The notes under the pieces were generated by a model. That model did not search any database. It was not told where the DNA came from and was given only the letters and a program-made list of their open reading frames with translations. 64,000 nucleotides of DNA from Micrococcales bacterium (GTDB lineage Bacteria > Actinomycetota > Actinomycetes > Actinomycetales > Microbacteriaceae): contig JAFKIY010000007.1 of assembly GCA_017306245.1 (NCBI GenBank), positions 33,665 through 97,664 of the forward strand, given 5' to 3'. Positions 24,748 to 34,181 of the stretch are shown in pieces. Each line of letters starts with the position of its first letter. Within the stretch, counting starts at the first letter, position 1. Both the position numbers and the translations under genes were made by a program.

Positions 24748-25773
24748 GTGACCAGCACCGTCGAGTCGAGTCGATCAGGTGACCGCCGCGCGGCACGAGC
24801 TCATCGCTCGCACCGCGCAGCGGTCACCCCGTACCTCTTCATCGGCCCTCTAGTTCTCGTCTTCGCGGTCTTCTATTTGTGGCCCGCGATCGCCACCATA
24901 GCGTCGAGCTTCTTCCGCTGGGGCATCCTCAACCCCTGGCAGACCCAAAGCCCTGCGGACTGGCAATTCGTCGGCATCTCGAACTACGGCGACACGCTGG
25001 CCAGCGGCGACTTCTGGAACGCGACCCTCAACAGCGCCATCTGGCTTGTGGTCTTCCCCGTGCTAGTTCTGGCGAGCTCGCTCCCGCTCGCCATCCTCAT
25101 CTGGAGTACACCGCGCGGCGCGAGCTTTTTCCGCAGCGTGTTCATCGTTCCCATGACCATCTCGCTCGCGGCAGCCGGTGTCATCTGGACGTTCATTTAC
25201 AACCCAGACCCAAACAAGGGCCTGCTGAATGCGGCCCTGCACCTGTTCGGGCTCGACAATGCGTCTTTCACTCTCGGCCCGTTGGAGATTCATGCCGGGC
25301 ACTGGCTCTCCAACCCCGGTGTCCTTCACCTCGGATTCGCCGACATCCGATTGGTCAACCTCTTCATCATCATTCCTGCGGTCTGGGCCTTCGCGGGTTT
25401 CGGCGTCATCACCTTTTCGGCGGGGCTGACTTCGGTACCAGACGAACTGCTCGATGCGGCCCGGGTTGACGGAGCGGGCCGCATTCAACTCATCCGGCAC
25501 GTCGTGATGCCCAGCCTGCGACCATCCGTCATCGTCGTCACCGTTATCAGTGTGATCTTCGCACTCCGCACCTTCGACATCGTCTTCGTCACGACGGGAG
25601 GTGGTCCCGCTCAGGACTCCGAAGTGCTGGCCATGCTCCTCTGGAACCAGGTGTTCCAGTTCCTCAACAGCCCTCAGGGGGGCCTTTCTGCGGCGATCGC
25701 CGTCCTCATGTCCGTCTTCATGATCGTGATCGCAATGCCGTACCTCCGTGCAACGCTGAAAGGCAACAAATGA
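24748..25773 (+). CDS. CUT1 sugar importer permease, MalF type
   Basis: The product (341 aa, GTG start) has an N-terminal Arg-rich tail, then helices starting PYLFIGPLVLVFAVFYLWPAI and the EAA-type cytoplasmic loop VPDELLDAARVDGAGRIQLIRHVVMPSL. It is the first of two permeases; four bases overlap with the next gene. No ATPase subunit is encoded in this cluster, so it probably shares a general MsiK-type ATPase encoded elsewhere. Confidence 0.92.
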   Translation: MTSTVESSRSGDRRAARAHRSHRAAVTPYLFIGPLVLVFAVFYLWPAIATIASSFFRWGILNPWQTQSPADWQFVGISNYGDTLASGDFWNATLNSAIWLVVFPVLVLASSLPLAILIWSTPRGASFFRSVFIVPMTISLAAAGVIWTFIYNPDPNKGLLNAALHLFGLDNASFTLGPLEIHAGHWLSNPGVLHLGFADIRLVNLFIIIPAVWAFAGFGVITFSAGLTSVPDELLDAARVDGAGRIQLIRHVVMPSLRPSVIVVTVISVIFALRTFDIVFVTTGGGPAQDSEVLAMLLWNQVFQFLNSPQGGLSAAIAVLMSVFMIVIAMPYLRATLKGNK

Positions 25774-26600
25774 AGTCGCGTTGGCCGATAATCAGCCTCT
25801 ACGGTGTGCTCACCGTGGCGAGCATCATCTGGCTCGTCCCCGTTGCGACAGCCACCATGATCTCGATTCTCCCGCTCGATGAGAGCTCCAAAGGATGGTG
25901 GAATGCCGATTTCTCCACGGTCACCCTCGCCAACTTCGGACGAGCCTGGCAGTACGGATTGTCTCAGTACACACTGAACAGTGTGATCATCTCGCTGGTC
26001 GCGGTCGCGCTGACGGTCACCCTCGGAACTGTTGCCGCCTACGCCTTCGCGCGCATGTCGTTTCGGCTCAAGGGCACCTTCTACTTCCTGTTGATCACGA
26101 CCATGATCGTCCCGGTGCAGATCATCCTCATTCCCCTCGTCCCGATGTTCCGAACGCTGGGGTTCAATCAGGGCTGGGCGCAATACCTCGGTATCGCTTT
26201 CGTGCACACCGCCTTCGGCGCAGGATGGGCGCTGTTCATGATGATCGGATTCTTCTCCCAAATCCCCGACGAGGTTCTTGAGTCCGCGCGAATCGACGGT
26301 GCCGGCGAGTTTAAAGCGTTTCAGAAGATTGCACTGCCGCTGGCGATACCGGGAATTGTCTCCTTCTTGATCATCGACTTCGTGTTCGTGTGGAACGACT
26401 TACTCATCGGGCTCACCGTCCTGGACAGCGACCATCGGCCGTTGACGGTAGGGCTGGCAATCCTTCAGGCACCGCACTTGAACCAGGATGACCTCATTTC
26501 GGCAGGTTCCATTCTCGCGATCCTTCCCCCGCTTGTGCTTTTTGCCATCCTCAATCGCTACTACGTTCGCGGGCTGTTCGTCGGCTCGGTGAAAGGCTGA
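25770..26600 (+). CDS. CUT1 sugar importer permease, MalG type
   Basis: The product (276 aa) has six membrane helices and the EAA loop IPDEVLESARIDGAGEFKAFQKIALPLAIPG; the C-terminus is YYVRGLFVGSVKG, very typical of MalG-like permeases. It overlaps the preceding permease by four bases and is followed after five bases by the nitrilase-family gene. Confidence 0.93.
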   Translation: MKSRWPIISLYGVLTVASIIWLVPVATATMISILPLDESSKGWWNADFSTVTLANFGRAWQYGLSQYTLNSVIISLVAVALTVTLGTVAAYAFARMSFRLKGTFYFLLITTMIVPVQIILIPLVPMFRTLGFNQGWAQYLGIAFVHTAFGAGWALFMMIGFFSQIPDEVLESARIDGAGEFKAFQKIALPLAIPGIVSFLIIDFVFVWNDLLIGLTVLDSDHRPLTVGLAILQAPHLNQDDLISAGSILAILPPLVLFAILNRYYVRGLFVGSVKG

Positions 26601-26605
26601 CCCTC

Positions 26606-27430
26606 GTGAGCAAGACCCAAGACCAGGTTATCCGTGCGGCAATCGTGCAGTCCGAACTCCCGCTGGGTGATGTGGAGGGAAACCGAAGGGCCCTCAGGAA
26701 CATGATGCTGTCACTTCGAGACGCCGACCTCGTCGTCGCGCCCGAGCTCGTGTTCTCCGGCTACGACCTCACGATGATCGATGAGCGCGCCGACGCCCTG
26801 GCTGAGCCGATGGATGGCCCCTCTGTCTCGATGATGCTGGAGGTCGCCGCCGAGCGCGGGATGACGATCGTTGCTGGCATCCTTGAACGTGCCAGCAACG
26901 GAACCCTCTTCGACACGGTGGTGATCGTCACACCGAATGGCGAGCCGACTCCCTATCGCAAGAGCCACCTGTTCCCCGCAGAGCTCAAGCGATTCGCGGC
27001 CGGAGATGAACTCGTCACCGTACCGACTCCCGCTGGAATCCTCGGACCGCAGATCTGCTTCGAGCACGCCTTCCCAATCATCTCCACGACCCTGGCCAAC
27101 GATGGTGCGGAGATCATCGTCATACCCTCGGCTGTTCCGGATGGTTTCGAGTACCTCCTCACGTTGCGCTCACGCGCCAGAGCGCAAGACAATCAGGTGT
27201 TCGTCGTTGCCGCGAACCAAACTGGAAACGGATTCTCCGGTCACTCGCTCATCGTTGACCCCCTGGGCCGTGTGCTCGCAGCGGCTGGTCGCGAGGACGC
27301 CATCCTCACGGCCGACCTCGATCTCGGCCTCATCCAGTCCGAACGAGAACAGGAACCAGCGTTGGGACTCGCCCGGCCGGAGCTCTACCGACTCGATCCC
27401 CGGCTCTCATCGAAAGGAATGACGCGATGA
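26606..27430 (+). CDS. Carbon-nitrogen hydrolase (nitrilase superfamily)
   Basis: The product (274 aa, GTG start) shows the nitrilase catalytic residues: Glu in LVVAPELVFSGYDL, Lys in TPYRKSHLFP, Cys in GPQICFEHAFP. Families with this triad cleave nitriles, amides or carbamoyl groups; the sequence is nearer the amidase/N-carbamoyl branches than true nitrilases, but the substrate is open. It overlaps the next gene by four bases and belongs to the transporter operon, so it should act on the imported compound or its aglycone. Confidence 0.88.
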   Translation: MSKTQDQVIRAAIVQSELPLGDVEGNRRALRNMMLSLRDADLVVAPELVFSGYDLTMIDERADALAEPMDGPSVSMMLEVAAERGMTIVAGILERASNGTLFDTVVIVTPNGEPTPYRKSHLFPAELKRFAAGDELVTVPTPAGILGPQICFEHAFPIISTTLANDGAEIIVIPSAVPDGFEYLLTLRSRARAQDNQVFVVAANQTGNGFSGHSLIVDPLGRVLAAAGREDAILTADLDLGLIQSEREQEPALGLARPELYRLDPRLSSKGMTR

Positions 27431-29205
27431 CACTCTCACCTAGGAAACCGCGCGATTTCGGTGACGGCTTCACGTGCGCTTCCTACCTGAACGACGGACA
27501 CTGGCTCGCGCTCACCCGCCCTCATGCTCGGCACGGGATGGTCGAACTTACCGGTGCTGAGGAGTTCGACGAGAGCAGCCGAGGAGACCAGCACGCAGTT
27601 CGCAGGTACCGGGAGAACCTGACGAGTGCCCGCACAGCATTCCTCACCCCAACAGCTTCCACTGATACCTCGGTTCTCGCTCACGGGGCTCTCGAAGATG
27701 GATCGCTCTGGATTCGGATACGGATCGCGCCGTCCCATGACGCGCCGATTTCGCTGCGTCTCACGTTCGAGGGGTGGCTGCAACGCCCGCCTTACGCCGA
27801 GATCACCGATTTCGCACCACTGCCGCCGATCTCTCGTGAGACCTCGGTTCTCGAGCACGGCCACCGCCTGACCGTGAGCTCAAAGGTAACCGAATCGACG
27901 ACCGAGATTCTCGTAGAGGCCGATGCCGCCTCCTCGTCCGGCTGGGTGCGCGTTCACGACGGCGCAGTGTATTGGGAGGGCGAATGGCCACCCGTCGATC
28001 GCGGAGGCGACGGACCGGAGATCGTCGTGAACTGCCGCCTCTTCACGCCGTGGGACCCCGCCCAATCACGAGCGAGCACTGCGCTCACCAGCGGGAATCT
28101 CGACGAAACGGGCGAAACGAGCGCGTTATCGCGAATCACGAACGGCGCGCATACCTACATTCTCGAGTGCTGCGCCTTGAGGGTTGATGACGACGAAACT
28201 GTCATCATCACGGACCATCGCCTTCTCCCACTTTCCTGGACGCGAGACGCCTACTATATGGCGTTGCTCCTGATGATGTCGGGGGGAAGCGATTCGAGCG
28301 GAGTCGTCGGTCGCCATTTGCGCTGGCTCTGGGGACGCGCACGTCGCGACGGCGCCTGGATGCGGAGTCAACTGACCAACGGCGTAGTGAAAGATCCCGG
28401 CGTGCAGGCGGACCAGCAACTCTATCCAATACTGGAGTTGCTCGACTTCCGACGTGCCTTCGGGACCTGGCCAGCCCCACCGCCCGGTTCACCCCGCTGG
28501 GGTGACCTCGTGACGGCCGCACTGGGTGACCTTGCCAAGGATCCGGCAACGGGCCTCCTGACGAGCGAAGAAAATCCTGCCGATGAGCTCTCAAGCTTCA
28601 ACCTGACTTTCTCTAGCCAGGTTCTCTATTGGTACGTGATCCAGGGTCTTGCCGATTGGAGCGCCGAACTGAACCTCGACGGCGGCACATTCAGCGCCGC
28701 TGCTGGCGAACTGCTCGAGACGATTCGCGAGGTCTTCACCGTCGACGGTCCCGACGGTGCGCTCTTCGCGTACGAGGCCGACGGTCGCGGTGGCTACCGG
28801 CTCAACGGGGACGCCAACGATCTCCCCACCGTGCTCGCACCGGCCTGGGGGTTCTGCACTGGCGACGATGAGGTATGGGGTCGCACAATGCGCTTTATCC
28901 TCTCGCCCGCAAACCCGTCCTGGTCGTCTGGGAAATTCGGAGGACTCGGATCGGCGCACACGCCGGGGACCTGGCCGCTCGGCGACCTACAGGCATACCT
29001 CTTCTACGATCGAGTCGGGGAGAAAGCCGAGCTCGACAGGGTGCGAAATCGACTCGGGTCAGTGGCCGCCGACGACGGCCTGTTGCCGGAAGCCTACCAC
29101 TCGGAGACGGGAGAATGGACGGCGCGCCACTGGTTCGCCTGGCCGGCAGCGGCGGTGGGCTGTGCCGCGATATCGACGTCATTCACCCCAGCAACGGTTC
29201 GTTGA
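27427..29205 (+). CDS. Six-hairpin (alpha/alpha)6-barrel glycosidase-like protein
   Basis: The product (592 aa) has no signal peptide and is cytosolic. An N-terminal beta-rich region (about 1-240) precedes a helical barrel beginning DHRLLPLSWTRDAYYMALLL, a stretch seen in GH125/GH15-like enzymes, with WLWGRARRDGAWMRSQL, NGDANDLPTVLAPAWGFC and C-terminal LPEAYHSETGEWTARHWFAW. Candidate catalytic acids are the Asp after WTR and the Glu in LPEAY. I cannot name the GH family. As the last gene of the transporter operon it should cleave the sugar from the imported glycoside. Confidence 0.72.
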   Translation: MTLSPRKPRDFGDGFTCASYLNDGHWLALTRPHARHGMVELTGAEEFDESSRGDQHAVRRYRENLTSARTAFLTPTASTDTSVLAHGALEDGSLWIRIRIAPSHDAPISLRLTFEGWLQRPPYAEITDFAPLPPISRETSVLEHGHRLTVSSKVTESTTEILVEADAASSSGWVRVHDGAVYWEGEWPPVDRGGDGPEIVVNCRLFTPWDPAQSRASTALTSGNLDETGETSALSRITNGAHTYILECCALRVDDDETVIITDHRLLPLSWTRDAYYMALLLMMSGGSDSSGVVGRHLRWLWGRARRDGAWMRSQLTNGVVKDPGVQADQQLYPILELLDFRRAFGTWPAPPPGSPRWGDLVTAALGDLAKDPATGLLTSEENPADELSSFNLTFSSQVLYWYVIQGLADWSAELNLDGGTFSAAAGELLETIREVFTVDGPDGALFAYEADGRGGYRLNGDANDLPTVLAPAWGFCTGDDEVWGRTMRFILSPANPSWSSGKFGGLGSAHTPGTWPLGDLQAYLFYDRVGEKAELDRVRNRLGSVAADDGLLPEAYHSETGEWTARHWFAWPAAAVGCAAISTSFTPATVR

Positions 29206-29310
29206 CGGTTCCCCGGAGCAGGCGCGCCGTTTGAGCTCAGGCGATTTCTGATTTTTCACCGATTGCCTTCCCGCGCGTGACAGGAACGTACCCCTGCTCG
29301 GAGTCGACAT

Positions 29311-32300
29311 CTAGACCGGCAGAACAGCCTCGGACCAGTGGTCCGGGTTGCCGAAACGGTGAGCCGTGATCGCGATCGCCTGCTCGCGCAGGAACGGCAG
29401 CAACTCGACGCGGCCCGCCTCCGTCACGGTCTCCGAGTAGATTGCGATATCCGGGCTTCCGCCCAGCGCCTCGGCGAGCGCGACGTGACCGCCGCCGACC
29501 AGCCGCACCCGCGACGTGTCGAGCTTCCCCTCGCGCGCCCTGGCGAGCCAGTCCTCGTCGCTCTCCACCGCGACGGATGCCCCGGTCGCCTCGATCGCCC
29601 GCTCCAACTCGGCAGGCAGCCGCTCCGCGACGCTCACCGAGACGTAGCGCCCAACTTTGTGACTGTTGGCCGGCTCACCGTCAGCCAGCAGGCCACCGGC
29701 ACGCACACCCGCGGCGACAACGCGCGCCAGCTCGTCGACCGAGCCACCCGCGTTCAACCGCACCGTCACCGGCAGCGAACGGTAGCGGAACACGTCCCGC
29801 TCCACTCCCAACGCCGACACATCCTTCGCGACACCGAACTCGCGCTCCCACTCCGCCTGGTCGCTGCGCGCAGCCCGCGCGACGAAATCCGAGCCCGCAG
29901 CAGCGACGATCGCGGCCACCGCATCCGAAATCTCAGCCTTCGCCGTGGCCTTCGCACTCTTCCACGAGCCGAGGTGCACGAGGTAGTTCGGTCCGCCGGC
30001 CTTCGTGCTCGCGCCGACGACGGAACGCTTCCACCCGCCGAACGGCTGCCGGCGAACGATCGCCCCGGTGATACCCCGGTTCACGTACAGGTTCCCCGCC
30101 TCGACCGTGGCGAGCCACGTGGCGAGCTCATCCGGGTCAAGCGAGTGCAGGCCTGCGGTGAGCCCGTAGTCGACCTGGTTCTGCAGCCGGATCGCGTCCT
30201 CGAGGGTCGCCGCACGCATGATGCCGAGGATCGGCCCGAAGAACTCGGTGAGGTGATAGTAGCTGCCTGGCGCCACATCCGTGCGCACCCCCGGCGACCA
30301 CAGTCGCCCGCTCTCGTCGAGCTGTTCGGGCTTCAGCAGCCAGCGCTCCCCCGGGCCCAGCTCGGTGAGACCCTTCTTGAGCTTGCCGTTCGCGGCCTCG
30401 ATGATCGGACCCATCTGCGTCGTCGGGTCGCTCGGGTAGCCGACGCGCAGCGTCGTCACGGCATCCACGAGCTGCCGCTCGAACCGCTCAGAACGGCCAA
30501 CAGAACCGACCAGAATCACGAGGCTCGCGGCCGAACACTTCTGGCCCGCGTGGCCGAACGCACTCTTCACGACGTCAGAGACAGCGAGGTCGAGGTCGGC
30601 GGACGGCGTGACGATGATCGCGTTCTTGCCGCTCGTCTCGGCGAGGATGTTCAGCTCCGGCCGCCACGAACGGAACAGCTCGGCAGTCTCGTAGCCGCCG
30701 GTAAGGATGACGCGGTCCACCTTCGGGTGCGACACCATCTTCTCGCCGAGGCCGCGGTCCTTGAGATCCACGAGCGCGAGCACGTCACGCGGCACGCCCG
30801 CGCGCCACAGCGCATCCACCATGACCGCACCGGAGCGCTGCGCCTGCTTCGCCGGCTTGATGATGACGGATGCGCCCGAGGCGAGCGCCGCGAGCGTCGA
30901 GCCGGCGGGGATCGCGACGGGGAAGTTCCACGGCGGAGTCACGACGATGAGCTGCGACGGCGTGTACTTCGCACCATCCACGTTCTCGAGTTCTTCGGCG
31001 AGTTGCGCGTAGTAGCGGGCGAAGTCGATCGCCTCGCTCACCTCGACGTCGCCCTCGGCGATCGTCTTGCCCGCCTCGTTGGCCATGACCTCGATGAGGT
31101 TGCCGCGAGTCTCCTCGAGAACATCGGCAGCCTTGCGCAGGATCGCGGCGCGACCCTTGCCGCCGAGCGCGGCCCAACCCTTCGCGGCGGGCAGCACGCG
31201 CGCAAAAACGGCGTCGAGCTGCTTCGGGGTGGCCACGGCGGCCGCAGCGACGATGTCGAGCCCGAGCGGGCTCTTCTCCACCGCGCCAAGCACCTTCGTG
31301 CCCCACGCCCGGTTCGCCGGGAGCGCCGGGTCCGTGTCTGGGGTATTCGCGAACACCGCGCCGAATGGCGTGTGCGCAGCAAGGCGCGACTGCTGGCGGT
31401 TCGCCGGCGGCACGACGGTGTCGACATCCGCGAGCGAGGCGAGGAACCGATCCCGCTCCCGAATCCACAGTTCCTCATTGTCGACGAGCTCGAACACGGC
31501 CGACATGAAGTTCTCCTGGCTCGCGTTCTCCTCCAGGCGGCGGATGAGGTAACCGATCGCCACATCGAACTCCTGAGGAAGCACGACCGGCGTGTAGAGC
31601 AGGAGGCCGCCGACGTCCTTGCGCACGGCATCCGCCTGGCCCTCGGCCATGCCGAGGAGCATCTCGAACTCGACGTGGTCGGAGACGCCGCGCGCTTCGG
31701 CCAGCAAGTGGGCGAACGCGACATCGAACAGGTTGTGGCCCGCGATGCCGATGCGCACCGCCGTGGTCCGTTCCCGCGTGAGCGCCCAGTCGAGCACGCG
31801 CTTGTAGTTCGTGTCGGTGGCCTGCTTGCTGTGCCACGTGGCCAGCTCCCACCCGTGCAGAGTGGATTCGACGGTTTCCATCGCGAGGTTCGCGCCCTTC
31901 ACGAGGCGGATCTTCACCGGCGCCCCTCCGCGGGCGACCCGCGCGGTCGACCACTCGACGATGTGCTGGTACGCGCCGAGGGCATCCGGCAGGTACGCCT
32001 GCAGCACGATGCCGGCTTCCAGCTTCAGCAGCTGCGGCTGGTCGAGGATGGCCTCGAACACCGCGATCGTGAGGTCGAGGTCGCGGTACTCCTCCATGTC
32101 CATGTTGATGAACTTCGGGGTCGGGCTTTCCGCGGCAAGCTCGTACAGCGGCGTGAGGCGCTTGCGCACGCGCTCCACCGTCTCGTCGAATGCCCACAGG
32201 TTCAGCTGGCTTTCGATCGACGACACCTTGATGGAGACGTAGTCGACGTCCGGGCGCTGCAGCAGCTTCTTCGTGCCCTCGAGGCGGCGTTCCGCCTCGG

Positions 32301-32808
32301 CCTTGCCGAGCACGATCTCGCCGAGCAGGTTGATGTTGAGCCGGATGCCGGGCTTCTTCAGCCGGGCGATGGCGGGCCCGAGTTTCGCCGGCCGCGCGTC
32401 GACGATGAGGTGGGCGACCATCTGGCGCAGCACCGCACGCGCGATCGGGACGACCGGCCACGGCAGGATCGGCGCGACGAGGCCGCCGACGCGGATCGCG
32501 AAACGCATATACCAGGGCAGGAAGGAGGGCGTGTTCTTCGCCAGGATCGCGAGGTTGCGGGCGGCGACGCGAAGGTCCTCCGGCCGGATGACGCGGTCCA
32601 CGAATCCGATCGTGAAGTCGAGGCCGTTCTGGTCCTTGAGCACCTGGGCGAGCAGCTTCGCCGAACCGCTCGAGCCGGCGGCCGCTCCGCGCTTCGCCCA
32701 GTCGCGGGCGAGTTCGACGGCGTCGTCGCCGATCGTGGCGGGAAGGGAGGGGGTACCGGATTGCGGAACCGCGGCAGGGCGCGCGCGAGTTGCTGAAGTC
32801 TTGGCCAT
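29311..32808 (-). CDS. putA: Bifunctional proline dehydrogenase / glutamate-semialdehyde dehydrogenase
   Basis: The product (1165 aa from the ATG at 32808) oxidises proline to glutamate in two steps. The proline dehydrogenase barrel covers about 90-470 (RLNINLLGEIVLGKAEAERR; YVSIKVSSI; FINMDMEEYRDLDLT; RLVKGANLAMETVE; RIGIAGHNLFDVAFA). The aldehyde dehydrogenase covers about 500-990 (VVTPPWNFPVAIPAGSTLAA; ILTGGYETA; catalytic Cys in GHAGQKCSAASLV; QPFGGWKRS). A further 150-residue C-terminal part is less recognisable. There is no N-terminal DNA-binding domain, so control must be separate; the TetR gene just upstream is the candidate. Confidence 0.94.
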   Translation of the reverse strand: MAKTSATRARPAAVPQSGTPSLPATIGDDAVELARDWAKRGAAAGSSGSAKLLAQVLKDQNGLDFTIGFVDRVIRPEDLRVAARNLAILAKNTPSFLPWYMRFAIRVGGLVAPILPWPVVPIARAVLRQMVAHLIVDARPAKLGPAIARLKKPGIRLNINLLGEIVLGKAEAERRLEGTKKLLQRPDVDYVSIKVSSIESQLNLWAFDETVERVRKRLTPLYELAAESPTPKFINMDMEEYRDLDLTIAVFEAILDQPQLLKLEAGIVLQAYLPDALGAYQHIVEWSTARVARGGAPVKIRLVKGANLAMETVESTLHGWELATWHSKQATDTNYKRVLDWALTRERTTAVRIGIAGHNLFDVAFAHLLAEARGVSDHVEFEMLLGMAEGQADAVRKDVGGLLLYTPVVLPQEFDVAIGYLIRRLEENASQENFMSAVFELVDNEELWIRERDRFLASLADVDTVVPPANRQQSRLAAHTPFGAVFANTPDTDPALPANRAWGTKVLGAVEKSPLGLDIVAAAAVATPKQLDAVFARVLPAAKGWAALGGKGRAAILRKAADVLEETRGNLIEVMANEAGKTIAEGDVEVSEAIDFARYYAQLAEELENVDGAKYTPSQLIVVTPPWNFPVAIPAGSTLAALASGASVIIKPAKQAQRSGAVMVDALWRAGVPRDVLALVDLKDRGLGEKMVSHPKVDRVILTGGYETAELFRSWRPELNILAETSGKNAIIVTPSADLDLAVSDVVKSAFGHAGQKCSAASLVILVGSVGRSERFERQLVDAVTTLRVGYPSDPTTQMGPIIEAANGKLKKGLTELGPGERWLLKPEQLDESGRLWSPGVRTDVAPGSYYHLTEFFGPILGIMRAATLEDAIRLQNQVDYGLTAGLHSLDPDELATWLATVEAGNLYVNRGITGAIVRRQPFGGWKRSVVGASTKAGGPNYLVHLGSWKSAKATAKAEISDAVAAIVAAAGSDFVARAARSDQAEWEREFGVAKDVSALGVERDVFRYRSLPVTVRLNAGGSVDELARVVAAGVRAGGLLADGEPANSHKVGRYVSVSVAERLPAELERAIEATGASVAVESDEDWLARAREGKLDTSRVRLVGGGHVALAEALGGSPDIAIYSETVTEAGRVELLPFLREQAIAITAHRFGNPDHWSEAVLPV

Positions 32809-32830
32809 GAAGCCAGAATAGTACCTAAAC

Positions 32831-32846
32831 CTTGCCAAGTGGCAAG
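32831..32846. promoter_or_regulatory. Palindromic operator-like site between tetR and putA
   Basis: CTTGCCAAGTGGCAAG is a perfect palindrome, bracketed by AAAC/GTTT-like flanks. On the minus strand TACTAT (near 32825) is a possible -10, with TTGCCA in the palindrome about 16 bases upstream as -35, placing the dyad on the putA promoter. Binding by the adjacent TetR regulator is inferred. Confidence 0.55.
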
Positions 32847-32847
32847 T

Positions 32848-33507
32848 TTATTTTTTCGGTGTGTCCAACTCGTCGAGCGGAACCGAAACAATTGTCCTGA
32901 CCAGCATTTTCAGGGTCTCGGCCACCTGCACGTCTTCGCGGTTGTACAACCACTGGAGCTGCAATCCGTCCATCATGCCGAGGATCGCGCGCGCCGCGGT
33001 CTGAGGCGTCCATCCTTCGCGCAGTGCGCCGCGCTCCGCCGCCTTCTGCAGGTACCGCGCATTGGAGGTGATGATGCTCTCGTAGAACTCGGCGTAGTAC
33101 GCGTGCGCCGGATGCTCGCTGTTGGTCGCCTCCGCCGACGCCATGTTGTACAGCTCGATCACCCCCGGCATTCCCGCGTTGTCCTCCGCGAGCGTGATCA
33201 GCTCCTGGATCGACATCCCCGGCTCGTCGGCGAAGTGGCGGCGAAGGCGCTCGTCCCGTCGACGCAGCACGGCCATGAGCAGCTCGTTCTTCGTCGGAAA
33301 GTAGTGCATGAGCGACTGGTGGCTCACCCCCACCCGACCCGCGATCTCACGCAGCGATGCGCCGTGCAGTCCGACCTCGCCGAACACGGTGAGGGCGGCA
33401 TCCAGAATCACTTCGCGCTTCGCCGCACCCTTCGTCGAACGCCCCGTGCGCCGCGCGGGCGCCGCGGCGCGGGCAGCGGACGCACGTGCATTGTCGGATT
33501 CGACCAT
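32848..33507 (-). CDS. TetR-family transcriptional regulator
   Basis: The product is about 219 aa. Start ATG 33507 or GTG 33513; both have purine-rich upstream sites. The N-terminal tail is Ala/Arg-rich, then the TetR HTH: REVILDAALTVFGEVGLHGA and SLREIAGRVGVSHQSLMHYF. The C-terminal ligand domain has no recognisable specificity. It lies 39 bases upstream of putA on the same strand, with a palindrome in between, and is divergent from the FMN reductase gene. Control of putA is the simplest guess. Confidence 0.88.
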   Translation of the reverse strand: MVESDNARASAARAAAPARRTGRSTKGAAKREVILDAALTVFGEVGLHGASLREIAGRVGVSHQSLMHYFPTKNELLMAVLRRRDERLRRHFADEPGMSIQELITLAEDNAGMPGVIELYNMASAEATNSEHPAHAYYAEFYESIITSNARYLQKAAERGALREGWTPQTAARAILGMMDGLQLQWLYNREDVQVAETLKMLVRTIVSVPLDELDTPKK

Positions 33508-33612
33508 CTCCACCCTCGCTTCCTCGCTCCCACAGGACCTGAACCTTCAGCCTACGGGCCGCCGAGAACCCCGCTCACGGAATACCGTGGCGCGGCCCGG
33601 GTTGACACAGTT

Positions 33613-34179
33613 ATGACCCGTTTGATGATTATCGTCGGAAGTGTTCGCCCGGGGAGGGTCGGACTGCCGATCGCCGAATGGGTGCGAAGCGAGGCTGAGA
33701 AGACCGGCGACTTCGAGATCGACTTCGTCGACCTTGCCGAACTGAACCTTCCGTTCATGGACGAGCCGGCGCATCCGAGGCTTCGCCAGTACACGCAACC
33801 GCACACGATCGCGTGGAGCGAGCGCGTGGACGCGGCGGACGCGTTCATTCTGGTCACCCCCGAATACAACTACAGCTATTCGCCCGCGCTGAAGAATGCG
33901 CTGGACTTTCTGAACCGGGAGTGGTGGATGAAGCCGGTGGGCTTCGTCAGCTACGGCGGCGTCTCCTCCGGAACCCGGGGCGCAGCGGCACTCCTGCCGA
34001 CGATCGTGTCGCTCGGCCTGGTGCGCGTCGGGCCGAACGTCGAGCTGACGTTCGGCGGCAAGCAGGTGGTGGATGGCGTATTCCACCCAGGCGAGAAGGA
34101 GCTGGCGATCCTGGCGCGCGAACTGAAGGAGCTCGCCAGATTTGCGGATGGATTGAAGCCGCTCCGCGCGACGGACTGA
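33613..34179 (+). CDS. NADPH-dependent FMN reductase-like flavoprotein
   Basis: The product (188 aa) starts MTRLMIIVGSVRPGRVGLPIAEWV, the FMN-phosphate-binding loop of the family, with TPEYNYSYSPALKNALDF and PVGFVSYGGVSSGTRGA binding the flavin ring. It probably reduces quinones or free flavin. TTGACA lies only eight bases before the ATG, so the true promoter is further upstream. Divergent from tetR; two bases separate it from the DUF488 gene. Confidence 0.88.
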   Translation: MTRLMIIVGSVRPGRVGLPIAEWVRSEAEKTGDFEIDFVDLAELNLPFMDEPAHPRLRQYTQPHTIAWSERVDAADAFILVTPEYNYSYSPALKNALDFLNREWWMKPVGFVSYGGVSSGTRGAAALLPTIVSLGLVRVGPNVELTFGGKQVVDGVFHPGEKELAILARELKELARFADGLKPLRATD

Positions 34180-34181
34180 CC

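Noticed and set aside
29338..32796. Very long open frame (over 1100 codons) antisense to putA
   Set aside because: It is the shadow of a high-GC gene with strong third-position bias; composition is Arg/His-rich with no recognisable domain, while the opposite strand encodes a complete PutA.
32831..32856. Hairpin plus T-run read as a plus-strand terminator
   Set aside because: Stem of seven with a 2-base loop is too tight, and no plus-strand gene ends there; better read as an operator palindrome.
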